From: Solimonas fluminis
Lineage (GTDB): Bacteria > Pseudomonadota > Gammaproteobacteria > Nevskiales > Nevskiaceae
NCBI RefSeq assembly: GCF_002930645.1
Contig: NZ_PSNW01000005.1
Span: 1-64,000, forward strand
Direction: 5' to 3'
DNA length: 64,000 bases
The notes under the pieces are model-generated. The model was not told the origin of the DNA. It worked only from the letters and a program-made list of their open reading frames with translations, and ran no database searches. Shown piece by piece: positions 16,359 to 24,804 of the stretch (positions within the stretch are counted from its first letter, which is position 1; each line of letters begins with the position of its first letter). The translations under genes were made by a program, and so were the position numbers.

Positions 16359-17291
16359 CTAGCTTAGCGGCGATGCCGGCCGCGCAGCAGCCTCCTGTGA
16401 GCACAAAGTCGCAGTCGTGTCGCGGATGATCTCGCCCAGGCGCCAGGCGGCGCGGCCGGGATAGTCGCGGTCGGCAAACACCAGGTAGAGCTGGGCGAAG
16501 CGCTCGCGTCCCTCGCGCAGCGGCAGGGGCTTGAGGCTGCCCTCGGCCATCTCGGTGCGGATGGTTTCCTCCGGGTACCAGGAGAAGCCCAGGCCCATCC
16601 GGGCCGCGGCGATCGAGGTGGCCTTGTTGCTGAAGGTGTAGCGCTGCTCCGCCCCCTGCCAGCTGCCGGCCTCGCGCACGCGCTGCTGCGCGGTGTCGCG
16701 GATCACCAGCTGGCGGTACTGGCGCAGGTCGCGGTAGTCCAGCTCGCGGCCCAGGCGGTGCAGCGGGTGGTCCGGGTGCGCGGCGGCGATGAAGCGCATG
16801 CGCATCAGGGCATCGCCCACGAAGCCCGGCGGCACGTGCGCGACGATGGCGAAATCCACGCGCCGCTCGATCAGCAGTTCGTCGGTACCGCCGAGCACGC
16901 TCTCGTAGAGCTGGATGCGCGTCTGCGGCTGCTCCTCGGCGAAGCGGGCGAAGCCCCGCAGCAGCGCCCAGGTGGGATAGACAATCTCGGCGGCCAGGCG
17001 CACCTCCGGCTCCCAGCCGGCGGCCAGGCTGGCCGCGCCCTGCTCCAGCGCCAGGGCCTCGTCCAGCAGGGCACGGGCGCGGCGGTAGAGCACCTGCCCC
17101 GCCGGCGTCAGCACGGCCTTGCGCCCCTCGATGGTGAAGGCCTTCAGGCCCAGCAGGCGCTCGATCTTCTGCACCGCGTAGCTGATCGAGGACTGGGTCT
17201 TGTGGAGCTGCTCGGAGGCCTGGGCATACCCCCCGGCTTCCACCACCGTGGCGAGCGCACGCCATTGTTCGAGGCTGATTTTCGGGTGCAT
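16359..17291 (-). CDS. LysR-family transcriptional regulator
   Basis: A 310-residue LysR regulator. The N-terminal winged helix-turn-helix is ISLEQWRALATVVEAGGYAQASEQLHK plus TQSSISYAVQKIERLLG; the C-terminal inducer-binding domain follows. ATG 17291 is preferred over a TTG at 17303. It is divergent from azoR with about 100 bp between, which contains an ATCGAT-centred AT-rich stretch. By analogy with similar loci it probably controls the azoR-DoxX-pirin operon in response to quinones or electrophiles. The inducer is not visible from sequence. Confidence 0.93.
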   Translation of the reverse strand: MHPKISLEQWRALATVVEAGGYAQASEQLHKTQSSISYAVQKIERLLGLKAFTIEGRKAVLTPAGQVLYRRARALLDEALALEQGAASLAAGWEPEVRLAAEIVYPTWALLRGFARFAEEQPQTRIQLYESVLGGTDELLIERRVDFAIVAHVPPGFVGDALMRMRFIAAAHPDHPLHRLGRELDYRDLRQYRQLVIRDTAQQRVREAGSWQGAEQRYTFSNKATSIAAARMGLGFSWYPEETIRTEMAEGSLKPLPLREGRERFAQLYLVFADRDYPGRAAWRLGEIIRDTTATLCSQEAAARPASPLS

Positions 17292-17392
17292 ACATCGATC
17301 CAATCGATTAATACAGCCGAAAATATCTGCTTTTTTATCGAATCACGCAATCGTTTAATGGCCTCACCCCAAAGCAACAACGGAGTAAAGCC

Positions 17393-17992
17393 ATGAGCAA
17401 CCAGACCCACATCCTGCAGATCAACACCAGCCTGAACGGTGAGAACAGCCAGTCGAGCCGTCTGGCTGCCCGCTTCGTCGCCGCCCAGAACGGCGCCCGC
17501 GTCACGGTGCGCGACCTGGCCGCCGAGCCGGTGCCCCACCTGGACGGCGCCCGCTTCGGTGCCTTCATCGCCAAGCCGGAGGAGCGTACCGCCGAGCAGC
17601 AGGCGGTGGTCGCCTACTCCGACGCCCTGATCGCCGAACTGAAGCGCGCCGACGTGATCGTGCTGGGCCTGCCGCTGTACAACTTCGGCGTGCCCTCGCA
17701 GCTGAAGAGCTGGATCGACCACGTGGCCCGCGCCGGCCAGACCTTCCGCTACACCGCCAACGGCCCGGAGGGCCTGGTGAAGGGCAAGAAGGCCTATGTC
17801 TTCGCCACCCGCGGCGGCATCTACGCCGGCACGGCGCTGGACACCCAGACCGGCTACATCCGCGACTTCCTGCGCTTCATCGGCATCGAGGACGTGGAAT
17901 TCGTCTACGCCGAGGGCCTGGCGATCTCGGAAGAGAGCCGCGAGGGCGCCCTGGGCAAGGCCCGCGAGCAGATCGACCGGCTGGCAGCGTAA
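17393..17992 (+). CDS. azoR: FMN-dependent NADH-azoreductase / quinone reductase
   Basis: A flavodoxin-fold oxidoreductase of 199 residues that reduces quinones and azo compounds two electrons at a time. It carries the phosphate loop INTSLNGENSQSSRLA, the flavin contact GLPLYNFGVPSQLKSWIDHVARAGQTFRY and the ATRGG segment, all typical of AzoR. A GGAG ribosome site precedes ATG 17393. It is the first gene of a three-gene operon with a DoxX-family and a pirin gene, opposite the LysR gene. Confidence 0.95.
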   Translation: MSNQTHILQINTSLNGENSQSSRLAARFVAAQNGARVTVRDLAAEPVPHLDGARFGAFIAKPEERTAEQQAVVAYSDALIAELKRADVIVLGLPLYNFGVPSQLKSWIDHVARAGQTFRYTANGPEGLVKGKKAYVFATRGGIYAGTALDTQTGYIRDFLRFIGIEDVEFVYAEGLAISEESREGALGKAREQIDRLAA

Positions 17993-18034
17993 GCTGCCAG
18001 TCGCCTTCAACCACAAGCACAAGGGAGTCCCGTC

Positions 18035-18439
18035 ATGAACGCCTTCTTCGACCGCTTCAAGGATCCGCTGGTCCTGCTGGGCCGCCTGCTGATCGCCACG
18101 ATCTTCGTCGGCGCCGGCTACAGCAAGATCGGCGGATACGCCGCCACCCAGGGCTACATGGAATCCATGGGCGTACCCGGCGCGCTGCTGCCGCTGGTGA
18201 TCTTCGCCGAACTCGGCGGCGGCCTGGCCATCGTGCTGGGCCTGCTGACGCGGCTGGCGGCACTGGGCCTGGCGGTATTCAGCATCGCCTCGGGCGTGAT
18301 CTTCCACGGCGGCAGCGCCGACCAGATCCAGCAGATCATGTTCATGAAGAACCTGGCGATGGCCGGCGGCTTCCTCTTCCTGGTCGCCAACGGCGCCGGC
18401 CGCCTGAGCCTGGACGCCAAGCTGTTCGGAAAGACGTAA
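18035..18439 (+). CDS. DoxX-family membrane protein
   Basis: A 134-residue protein with four hydrophobic helices and the DoxX signature LLIATIFVGAGYSKIGGYAATQGYMESMGVPG near the N-terminus. DoxX proteins are inner-membrane partners often found with redox enzymes. The ribosome site AAGGGAG lies 9 bases upstream of ATG 18035. It sits between azoR and pirin with short gaps (42 and 25 bases), so co-transcription is likely. Confidence 0.92.
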   Translation: MNAFFDRFKDPLVLLGRLLIATIFVGAGYSKIGGYAATQGYMESMGVPGALLPLVIFAELGGGLAIVLGLLTRLAALGLAVFSIASGVIFHGGSADQIQQIMFMKNLAMAGGFLFLVANGAGRLSLDAKLFGKT

Positions 18440-18464
18440 TCCCTCTCACCCGACGGAGATTGTC

Positions 18465-19313
18465 ATGAGCACCCGCAAGCTGCAGCAGGTCATCGATGCG
18501 CAGCCGACTTCCGATGGCGCCGGCGTGAAGCTGCGCCGTTCCATCGGGTCGCTGCCGGGCCTGCGCCTCGACCCCTTCCTGATGCTGGACGAGTTCTCGT
18601 CCGAGGAGGCCAGCGACTACATCGCCGGCTTCCCTTCGCACCCGCACCGCGGTTTCGAGACCGTCACCTACATGCTCGACGGCCGCATGCGCCACGAGGA
18701 TCACATGGGCAACCGTGGCGACCTCGGCCCCGGCGACGTGCAGTGGATGAGCGCCGCGCGCGGCATCATCCACTCCGAGATGCCGCAGCAGAAGGAGGGC
18801 CGCATGCGCGGCTTCCAGCTGTGGATCAACCTGCCGGCGCGCGAGAAGATGAAGCCGGCGAGCTACCGCGACATCCCCGCCGGGGAGATCCCGGTGGTGG
18901 CGCTGCCGGGCGGCGCGCAGGTGAAGGTGATCGCCGGCCAGGTCGAAGCCGACGGCCTGCGGACCGAGGGCGCCATCCGCGGCGTCAGCACCGAGCCGGT
19001 GTACCTGGACGTGGCGCTGCCGGCCGGCGCGCGCTTCGAGCAGGCGCTGCCGGAGGCGCACAACGCCTTCGTCTACGCCTATGAAGGCAGCCTGCGCATC
19101 GGCGAGCGGGAAGTGCCCCGCCACGCCGCCGGCGTGCTGTCGGCCGGCAGCCGCTTCGAGGCGGAGGCCGGTCCCGAGGGGGCGCGCTTCATCCTGCTCG
19201 CCGGCAAGCCGCTGCGCGAACCGGTGGTGCAGTACGGTCCCTTCGTGATGAACACCCGCGAGGAGATCGAGCAGGCGCTGGACGACTACCGGCGCGGCAG
19301 GCTGGCGGCTTAG
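18465..19313 (+). CDS. Pirin-family protein
   Basis: A bicupin of 282 residues. The N-terminal cupin carries the pirin metal-binding motif in HPHRGFETVTYMLDGRMRHEDHMGNRG, and QWMSAARGIIHSEMP follows. Bacterial pirins can show quercetinase activity or modulate partner enzymes. With azoR and DoxX upstream, an oxidative or quinone-stress role is the simplest reading. A terminator-like hairpin lies 22 bases downstream. Confidence 0.94.
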   Translation: MSTRKLQQVIDAQPTSDGAGVKLRRSIGSLPGLRLDPFLMLDEFSSEEASDYIAGFPSHPHRGFETVTYMLDGRMRHEDHMGNRGDLGPGDVQWMSAARGIIHSEMPQQKEGRMRGFQLWINLPAREKMKPASYRDIPAGEIPVVALPGGAQVKVIAGQVEADGLRTEGAIRGVSTEPVYLDVALPAGARFEQALPEAHNAFVYAYEGSLRIGEREVPRHAAGVLSAGSRFEAEAGPEGARFILLAGKPLREPVVQYGPFVMNTREEIEQALDDYRRGRLAA

Positions 19314-19334
19314 GGCACGATGCCGTGTGCCCGG

Positions 19335-19356
19335 AAGGGAGCCCTCGGGCTCCCTT
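19335..19356 (+). terminator. Terminator hairpin after the azoR-DoxX-pirin operon
   Basis: AAGGGAGCCC and GGGCTCCCTT form a near-perfect stem with a very short loop; the T-rich end is only TTT. It is positioned just after the pirin stop codon. Confidence 0.6.
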
Positions 19357-19471
19357 TCGCGTTCCTGGGGCCGCCTCCGGTGCCGCGCCGCCCATCCCCC
19401 GCGCTGGCCGTTCCGTCGGCCCACGGCCGCGGCCCCCGCCGGCACTGCTAGCCTCCGTGCTGTCCCCTGTC

Positions 19472-20185
19472 ATGGAACAACGCCTCATGCCGGCTCCGCG
19501 CCACCGCTGGATTGCTCCCCTGTGCCTCCTGCTCGCCGCCTGCGGCGGCGGCAGCGGGGAGGAAGCCCTGGCGCAGCAGCCCGGGGACCAGCCCATCATC
19601 GGCGCCCGCTCCGGCGGAGAGGGGACCTACTACGACGCCGACGGTACCGGGAGCTGCCTCTACGAGCCGGCTCCCGACCGGATGGTGGCGGCGATGAATG
19701 CGCCGCAGTTCGACAACAGCAGCGCCTGCGGCATGTGCGTGGAGGTCACCGGACCCAAGGGAACGATCGTGGTCCGCATCGTCGACGTCTGCCCGGAATG
19801 CGCCCGCGGCGACCTGGACCTGTCAGTGCACGCCTTCGACAGGATCGCGGACCACTCCGCGGGGCGCGTACCCATCAGCTGGGTGCCGGTGGCCTGCGAC
19901 ACTGCGGGTCCCCTGGCGATCCGCTTCAAGGAAGGCAGCTCCCGGTACTGGCTGGCGGTGCAGGCGCGCAACAGCCGCATCCCGGTGCGGCGCATCGAGA
20001 TGCAAAGCGGCGGCGGCTGGTTGACCCTGGCGCAGCAGCACTACAACTACCATCTCGACGAGGGCGATCCCGGTTCCGGCCCCTTCAGCTTCCGCCTGAC
20101 CGCCATCGACGGCCAGCAGCGCGTGCTGACGAACATCCCGTTGCGCGAAGGCCAGGTCATGGACGGCCAGGGGCAATTCGACTAG
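19472..20185 (+). CDS. Bacterial expansin, predicted lipoprotein
   Basis: A 237-residue protein with both expansin domains. The signal peptide ends in the lipobox LLAAC (Cys24), so it should be membrane anchored. The double-psi barrel runs from GEGTYYDADG to SWVPVAC. It contains the functional Asp105 in RIVDVCPECARGDLDLS, and extra cysteines that could form disulfides. The CBM63-like domain begins RFKEGSSRYWLAVQARN, with the aromatic pair Tyr159-Trp160 and Tyr191 matching the cellulose-binding platform. Expansins loosen plant cell walls without hydrolysis. ATG 19487 is an alternative start. Its stop codon overlaps that of the convergent AraC gene (shared CTAG). Confidence 0.87.
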   Translation: MEQRLMPAPRHRWIAPLCLLLAACGGGSGEEALAQQPGDQPIIGARSGGEGTYYDADGTGSCLYEPAPDRMVAAMNAPQFDNSSACGMCVEVTGPKGTIVVRIVDVCPECARGDLDLSVHAFDRIADHSAGRVPISWVPVACDTAGPLAIRFKEGSSRYWLAVQARNSRIPVRRIEMQSGGGWLTLAQQHYNYHLDEGDPGSGPFSFRLTAIDGQQRVLTNIPLREGQVMDGQGQFD

Positions 20186-21183
20186 CGCCCGCGCTCGCGA
20201 TACTGGCTGGGCGAGCAGCCTGCCCAGCGCCGGAAGGCCCGCGTGAAGTTGCTGGTGTCGGAAAACCCGAGCAGGAAGGTGATCTCGCCGATGCTGTAGC
20301 GGCGGTCCTGCAGGTAGGACTGCGCCAGCTCCTGGCGCGTCTCGTTGAGCAGCGCCTCGTAGCTGCTGCCCTCCTCCGCCAGCCGGCGCTGCAGGCTGCG
20401 CAGCGACAGGTGCAGCGCATCGGCCACCTGGCTGGCGGCGGGCACGCCGGTCGGCAGCAGCTCGGTCAGCACGGCGCGCACCCGCGCCAGCAGGTTTCCC
20501 TTGTCGTGGCGGGCGAGATAGCGCAGCACGATCTCGTCGTTGTGCCGCGCCAACTCGGGATTGGCCCCCTCCAGGCGCCGGTCGAAGGGCTCGCGCGGGA
20601 ACCAGATGGCGTTCTCGGCGGCGCCGAACTCCAGCGGACAGCGCAGCAGGCGCTCGTAGCCTGCGGCGCTGGCCGGTGCCGGCCGCCGCAGCGTGATGCG
20701 CCGCGGCGAGAACCCCGAGCCCAGGTGGCTGCGGCAGAAGCGCAGGAAGATGCTGATGAAGGCGTCGATGGATTCCGGCGCGGGCGCCACCGCACCGGCC
20801 GGGCGGATGCGGAAGCAGTAGTCCTCGCCCTCGGCGGCGAACTGCAGGTCCGCCGCGTCGGTGACCAGGCGGAAGTAGCGCACCATGCGCTCGAAGGCCT
20901 CGCGCAGCGTGCTGCTGGCCTGCAGCGCATAGCCCAGGGCATGGAAGGTGGTGGCGTTGACCTGGCTGGCCACCGACAGGCCGAAGGCCTCGTCGCCGGT
21001 GGCACGCACCGACAGTTCCCAGAGCCGGGTGGTCTGCTCCAGCGGGTAGCGCGCGTTGGGGTCGTCCAGCGCGGCGACGTCCAGGCCGGCCTCGGCGAAC
21101 AGCGCGGCGCTGTCCACGCCGGCCCGGTCCAGGGCGCGGCGGATCGCCCGCCCCCAACTGCTGAGTACGGTCGTTCTCTGCAT
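20182..21183 (-). CDS. AraC-family regulator (OruR/ArgR-like)
   Basis: A 333-residue regulator with an N-terminal arabinose-binding-like PF12625 type domain. Its C-terminal double helix-turn-helix includes VADALHLSLRSLQRRLAEEGSSYEALL and SIGEITFLLGFSDTSNFTRAFRRWAGCSPSQYRE. It is similar throughout to the regulator at 33738-34754. It is divergent from a fatty-acid desaturase gene (126-bp gap), which it probably controls; regulators of this group often answer to fatty acids or other small molecules. The ligand is unknown. Confidence 0.92.
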   Translation of the reverse strand: MQRTTVLSSWGRAIRRALDRAGVDSAALFAEAGLDVAALDDPNARYPLEQTTRLWELSVRATGDEAFGLSVASQVNATTFHALGYALQASSTLREAFERMVRYFRLVTDAADLQFAAEGEDYCFRIRPAGAVAPAPESIDAFISIFLRFCRSHLGSGFSPRRITLRRPAPASAAGYERLLRCPLEFGAAENAIWFPREPFDRRLEGANPELARHNDEIVLRYLARHDKGNLLARVRAVLTELLPTGVPAASQVADALHLSLRSLQRRLAEEGSSYEALLNETRQELAQSYLQDRRYSIGEITFLLGFSDTSNFTRAFRRWAGCSPSQYRERGR

Positions 21184-21308
21184 CAGGGCCGGTTGACGCC
21201 ATGGGCGTCGCCGACGGCCAAGCGATTGGCGTGCCCGGACAGGCCGCCGCGCCGCCGCATCTCCAGAATCGATCCCATCTCTCCTCCCCTTTTCCGGAGC
21301 ATGTTTCG

Positions 21309-22421
21309 ATGTCCACCCCGACAGCAAGTGCCGCGATGACCGACGCGCAGAAATCCGCCCACATCCGCCAGGTCGTGCTGGAGGCGGGGCAGGCCCTGCG
21401 CCGGCGCCATCCCTGGCTGCGCCACCAGGATGCGATCGGCGCATCGGTGATGGCGCTGTCGGTCGCCGGCATGATCGCCAGCGGCTGGCTCTATGCCATT
21501 GGCCAGATTCCCTGGTGGGTCTGCATTCCGGCCAGTGCGCTGTTCGCCTCGTTCATCCACGAGCTGGAACACGACCTGATCCATACCATGTATTTCCGCC
21601 ACAGCCCGCGTGCCTGGAACCTGATGATGGCACTGTGCTGGATCACGCGCCCGAGCACCGTGAGCCCCTGGACGCGCAAGCGCCTGCACCTGCACCACCA
21701 CAAGTTCTCGGGCACCGACACGGACCTGGAGGAATTCGGCATCACCAACGGCGAGCGCTGGGGTCTCAAGCGCCTGCTGATGGTGGGCGACCACATGCTG
21801 GCGATCTACCTGCGCCCGGCGGCCATGCACCGCGTCTCGCGCAACTACATCCGCGCGCAGCAGCCGAGGAACCAGGAAGAGTTCCGCGCCCTGGTGCGGG
21901 AAAACCTGCTGAGCTACATGCCGCTGGGCCTGCTGCACTACGCGCTGTGGCACGGCTTCCTGGCGGTGCAGGCGGTGATGCTGGCGGCCTCGCTGGCCGG
22001 CCATCCCCTGCCGCTGCCGGTCTGGGCGCAGAACCTGCTGGCGCTGTGGACCACGGTGGTGGTGGTATGGCTGGCGCCGAACGTGCTGCGCGTGTTCTGC
22101 CTGCACTTCATCAGCTCCAACATGCACTATTTCGGCGATGTGGAGCCGGGCAACGTGATGCAGCAGACCCAGGTGCTGAATCCCTGGTGGCTGTGGCCGC
22201 TGCAGCTGTTCTGCTTCAACTTCGGCAGCACCCACGCGATCCACCACTTCGCGGTGAAGGAACCGTTCTACGTGCGCCAGGCGACCGCCAGGACCGCCCA
22301 CGCGGTGATGCGCGAGATGGGGGTGCGGTTCAACGATACGGGGACCTTTGCCCGGGCCAACCGCTGGGCGATGAAGGCCGGAGCCAAGGCCGCCCCGGCC
22401 GGCGCCGCCACGACGGCTTGA
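21309..22421 (+). CDS. Membrane fatty-acid desaturase / hydroxylase
   Basis: A 370-residue membrane di-iron enzyme with the three histidine boxes: HELEHDLIH (84-92), HLHHHKF (127-133) and HAIHHF near the C-terminus. Hydrophobic spans lie between them (around 43-80 and 205-265). This arrangement is typical of acyl-lipid desaturases and related hydroxylases that act on membrane or CoA-linked acyl chains. ATG 21309 begins the recognisable protein. It is divergent from an AraC regulator and followed by a palindromic repeat. Which bond it oxidises cannot be read from sequence. Confidence 0.9.
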   Translation: MSTPTASAAMTDAQKSAHIRQVVLEAGQALRRRHPWLRHQDAIGASVMALSVAGMIASGWLYAIGQIPWWVCIPASALFASFIHELEHDLIHTMYFRHSPRAWNLMMALCWITRPSTVSPWTRKRLHLHHHKFSGTDTDLEEFGITNGERWGLKRLLMVGDHMLAIYLRPAAMHRVSRNYIRAQQPRNQEEFRALVRENLLSYMPLGLLHYALWHGFLAVQAVMLAASLAGHPLPLPVWAQNLLALWTTVVVVWLAPNVLRVFCLHFISSNMHYFGDVEPGNVMQQTQVLNPWWLWPLQLFCFNFGSTHAIHHFAVKEPFYVRQATARTAHAVMREMGVRFNDTGTFARANRWAMKAGAKAAPAGAATTA

Positions 22422-22431
22422 GGAGCGACCC

Positions 22432-22502
22432 GCGGGACGGCTTCAGCCGCGATGGGCGGGTCGCTACGGTGAACGGCCCGTCTCGGCCGAAGCCGCTCCC
22501 GC
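22432..22502. repeat. REP-like inverted repeat
   Basis: The left arm (GCGGGACGGCTTCAGCCGCG, from 22432) and right arm (CGGCCGAAGCCGCTCCCGC, to 22502) are imperfectly complementary. They contain the same GGCTTCAGCC core as the repeats at 37287-37349 and 61766-61820. It lies 10 bases after the desaturase stop codon. Confidence 0.7.
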
Positions 22503-22525
22503 AGGGGCCGCGGGGCATTGCCCGG

Positions 22526-22566
22526 CTGGACATTTCAGTGAACATATGTAAACTGTAAATGTCCAG
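22526..22566. promoter_or_regulatory. 41-bp near-perfect palindrome upstream of the lipase gene
   Basis: CTGGACATTT-CAGT (22526-22539) mirrors ACTG-T-AAATGTCCAG (22552-22566) with one bulged base, around the perfect centre ACATATGT (22542-22549). It lies 31 bases before the start of the PGAP1-like lipase and in an AT-richer pocket. It reads as a repressor operator, for example a TetR-type dimer pair, though no regulator gene is adjacent in this gap. Confidence 0.6.
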
Positions 22567-22596
22567 TCTGGGCGGGGCTGCCGCCGGGGGTTTCCG

Positions 22597-23871
22597 ATGA
22601 CCGATGTTTCTTCCCGCGATGGCCTGCTGGCCCAGGTGCGGGGCGCGCTGTCCCTGGCCGGCACCGGCCTGGACCGGATCACCGGTCACGTCCACGGCTT
22701 CCACCGCGCGATCTCCGATATCCCCTTCAAGACGATGGCGCCGCTGCCGGGCATCCAGGCCGGCAGCGAGCCGACCCGCCTGATCCACGACGGCATCACC
22801 GACGGCGTCTATGGCGCGGTGCGCGGCTCGATGCGCCTGGTCTTCGGTGCCGCCGACCAGCTGCTGCGCGAGGCGGAGAAGCTGGCGCCGCCCACTCCCG
22901 TGCCGCCCAACGCCCGGCGCGACCTGGCGCTGAGCGCGATGGCCGGCTTCGTCGGCGACGACATGGCGGTGAAGCGCAATCCCCTGGCGCCGCGCATGGG
23001 CTTCTACCTGCAGGGCGAACGCCTGCCGCTGGAACGCCAGGCGCTGGCGCAGGCCTATCCGGACGCGCAGGGACGGCTGGTGGTCTTCATCCACGGGCTG
23101 GCCTGCAACGAATCGGTCTGGGACTTCTATACCGACGTCGAGCAGCCGGACACCCATCCCTACGGACCGCGGCTGGAGCAGGACCTGGGCTATACGCCGC
23201 TGTACCTGCGCTACAACAGCGGCCTGCACATCTCGCGCAATGGCGCGCGCCTGGCGCGGCAGCTGCAGCGGCTGGCGGAACGCTGGCCGCGCAGCGTGCA
23301 GGAGATCGTGCTGGTGGGGCACAGCATGGGCGGCCTGGTGGCACGCTCGGCGGTGGCCGCGGGCCTGCGCGACGATGCCGCGTGGGTCGGCCGCCTCAGC
23401 AACGTGATCTGCCTGGGCTCGCCGCACCTGGGCGCGCCGCTGGAGCGCTGGGTGGACGCCGGCGTGCGCCTGATGCGCCGCGTGCCGCTGTCACGCCCGC
23501 TGGCGGACCTGCTGCACTCGCGCTCGGTGGGCGTGAAGGACCTGTTCCACGGCTATGTGGACGACAGCGACTGGCGCGGCCGCCAGACGCATCACGACGG
23601 CGGCGGTGCGCTGCGCATCCCCAAGGCGCCGCAGGCGCGCTACCACTTCTTCGGCTGCACGCTGGGCGTCGACGAGCAGGACCCGGTGGGGCGCGTGATC
23701 GGCGACGGCCTGGTGTTGCTGCCCAGCTCCACGGCGGCCCACCTGGCGGACGCGGACACGGCGGTGCTGTTCCGCACCAGCCACCTGCGGCTGCTCAACC
23801 ACCCGGTGATCTACGGGCTGATCCGCGATGCGCTGACCGGCCGCCGCGCGCTTCGCGGCGAGTTGCTGTAG
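22597..23871 (+). CDS. PGAP1-like lipase / alpha/beta hydrolase
   Basis: A 424-residue serine hydrolase without a clear signal peptide. The N-terminal 160 residues are a helical region of unknown role. The hydrolase core has LVVFIHGLACNESVWDFY, the nucleophile motif LVGHSMGGLVARSA, CLGSPHLGAPLERW and a late Asp/His region (GDGLVLLPSS, TSHLRLLNHP). The GHSMGG and 'GSPHxGAP' pattern fits the PGAP1/lipase class. It probably acts on a lipid ester; the palindrome upstream suggests regulated expression. Confidence 0.85.
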   Translation: MTDVSSRDGLLAQVRGALSLAGTGLDRITGHVHGFHRAISDIPFKTMAPLPGIQAGSEPTRLIHDGITDGVYGAVRGSMRLVFGAADQLLREAEKLAPPTPVPPNARRDLALSAMAGFVGDDMAVKRNPLAPRMGFYLQGERLPLERQALAQAYPDAQGRLVVFIHGLACNESVWDFYTDVEQPDTHPYGPRLEQDLGYTPLYLRYNSGLHISRNGARLARQLQRLAERWPRSVQEIVLVGHSMGGLVARSAVAAGLRDDAAWVGRLSNVICLGSPHLGAPLERWVDAGVRLMRRVPLSRPLADLLHSRSVGVKDLFHGYVDDSDWRGRQTHHDGGGALRIPKAPQARYHFFGCTLGVDEQDPVGRVIGDGLVLLPSSTAAHLADADTAVLFRTSHLRLLNHPVIYGLIRDALTGRRALRGELL

Positions 23872-23874
23872 TCC

Positions 23875-24321
23875 TCAGGCGCCGCCGGCGGGCAGCATCA
23901 GGTAACGCCAGGTGATGGCGATCAGCACGCCCGCGGTCAGCGTGGAGCGCAGGCGGAAGTAGCCGCCGATGGTGTCGAGCGTGCGCTCGCGCCAGAAGTC
24001 GGCCAGCAGCAGCAACATGAACACCAGCGCCAGGCCCGCCAGGGCATGGGCGAATTCCAGCGTCACCGCGATGCCGGTGAGTGCCACCAGCGCCACCGAG
24101 ATGAAGATGCCGAGCAGGCCGGCCGGTCCCTGCACCGCCGGCAGCGCGAAGCCCCAGAAGGTACCGGCCATGAAGGCGCCGATCAGCGCGGCCCAGCTCA
24201 GCCAGGCCCGGTCGAGCCAGGCCGGCGCCGTCTCCGGCGAAAAGCCCAGCCAGACCGGCCCGATGAAGAAGGGGATCAGGCCGCTGTAGCCCAGGGCCAG
24301 AACGATCTTCGGCAGGTTCAT
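23875..24321 (-). CDS. DUF3429 membrane protein
   Basis: A 148-residue inner-membrane protein with four or five helices (LALGYSGLIPFFIGPVWLG, LSWAALIGAFMAGTFWGFAL, LLGIFISVALVALTGIAVTL, LAGLALVFMLLLLADFW and a C-terminal segment). The pattern IPF, GxFxAGxFWG is that of DUF3429. It starts 22 bases after arsC on the same strand, so they probably form an operon. Function unknown. Confidence 0.82.
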   Translation of the reverse strand: MNLPKIVLALGYSGLIPFFIGPVWLGFSPETAPAWLDRAWLSWAALIGAFMAGTFWGFALPAVQGPAGLLGIFISVALVALTGIAVTLEFAHALAGLALVFMLLLLADFWRERTLDTIGGYFRLRSTLTAGVLIAITWRYLMLPAGGA

Positions 24322-24343
24322 CGGCGCTCTCCCGGCCTGTGGT

Positions 24344-24703
24344 CTAGAGGATTTCGCGGACCGCTTCCGGCGGACGGCCGAGCCGGGCCCTGGCGCCGCG
24401 GACCACGATGGGGCGCTCGATCAGCACCGGGTTCTGCGCCAGCAGGCGCAGCCACTCGGCCCGCGGACGCACATCTTTCGGCGTCAGTTTCAGGGACTTG
24501 GCCTGGTCTTCCTTGAAGCGGACCAGTGCCTGCGGCTCGATGCCGAGCTTGCGGCAGAGGGCATCCAGGGTCGCCGCGTCCGGTGAATCCTTGAGGTACT
24601 CGACGATCTGCGGCTCCACCCCGGCGTCGCGCAGCAGCTGCAGGGTTTCCCGGCTCTTGCTGCAGCGCGGGTTGTGGTAGATCACGGTCTTGGCTGTAGT
24701 CAT
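24344..24703 (-). CDS. arsC: Arsenate reductase (glutaredoxin-type)
   Basis: A 119-residue ArsC of the thioredoxin-fold, glutathione/glutaredoxin-dependent type. It shows IYHNPRCSKSRETL with the catalytic Cys near residue 15. The conserved KEDQAKSL-like segment and the ENPVLIERPIVV-like motif (here QNPVLIERPIVV) with its Arg follow. It reduces arsenate to arsenite, although members without an arsenite pump nearby may have another role; none is seen here. It is divergent from the esterase at 24805. Confidence 0.9.
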   Translation of the reverse strand: MTTAKTVIYHNPRCSKSRETLQLLRDAGVEPQIVEYLKDSPDAATLDALCRKLGIEPQALVRFKEDQAKSLKLTPKDVRPRAEWLRLLAQNPVLIERPIVVRGARARLGRPPEAVREIL

Positions 24704-24804
24704 TCTCCGATTGTGGGAGAGCCGGGTGCGGAGCACAATCCGGCCAGACACGGGGCCCCAGCCCCGGTGGTACGCCGCCGTACCCGGCCAATGGAGAGGC
24801 TGCA

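Noticed and set aside
24344-24703. Arsenic-resistance operon
   Set aside because: Only arsC and a DUF3429 gene are present; there is no arsR, arsB or acr3 nearby.
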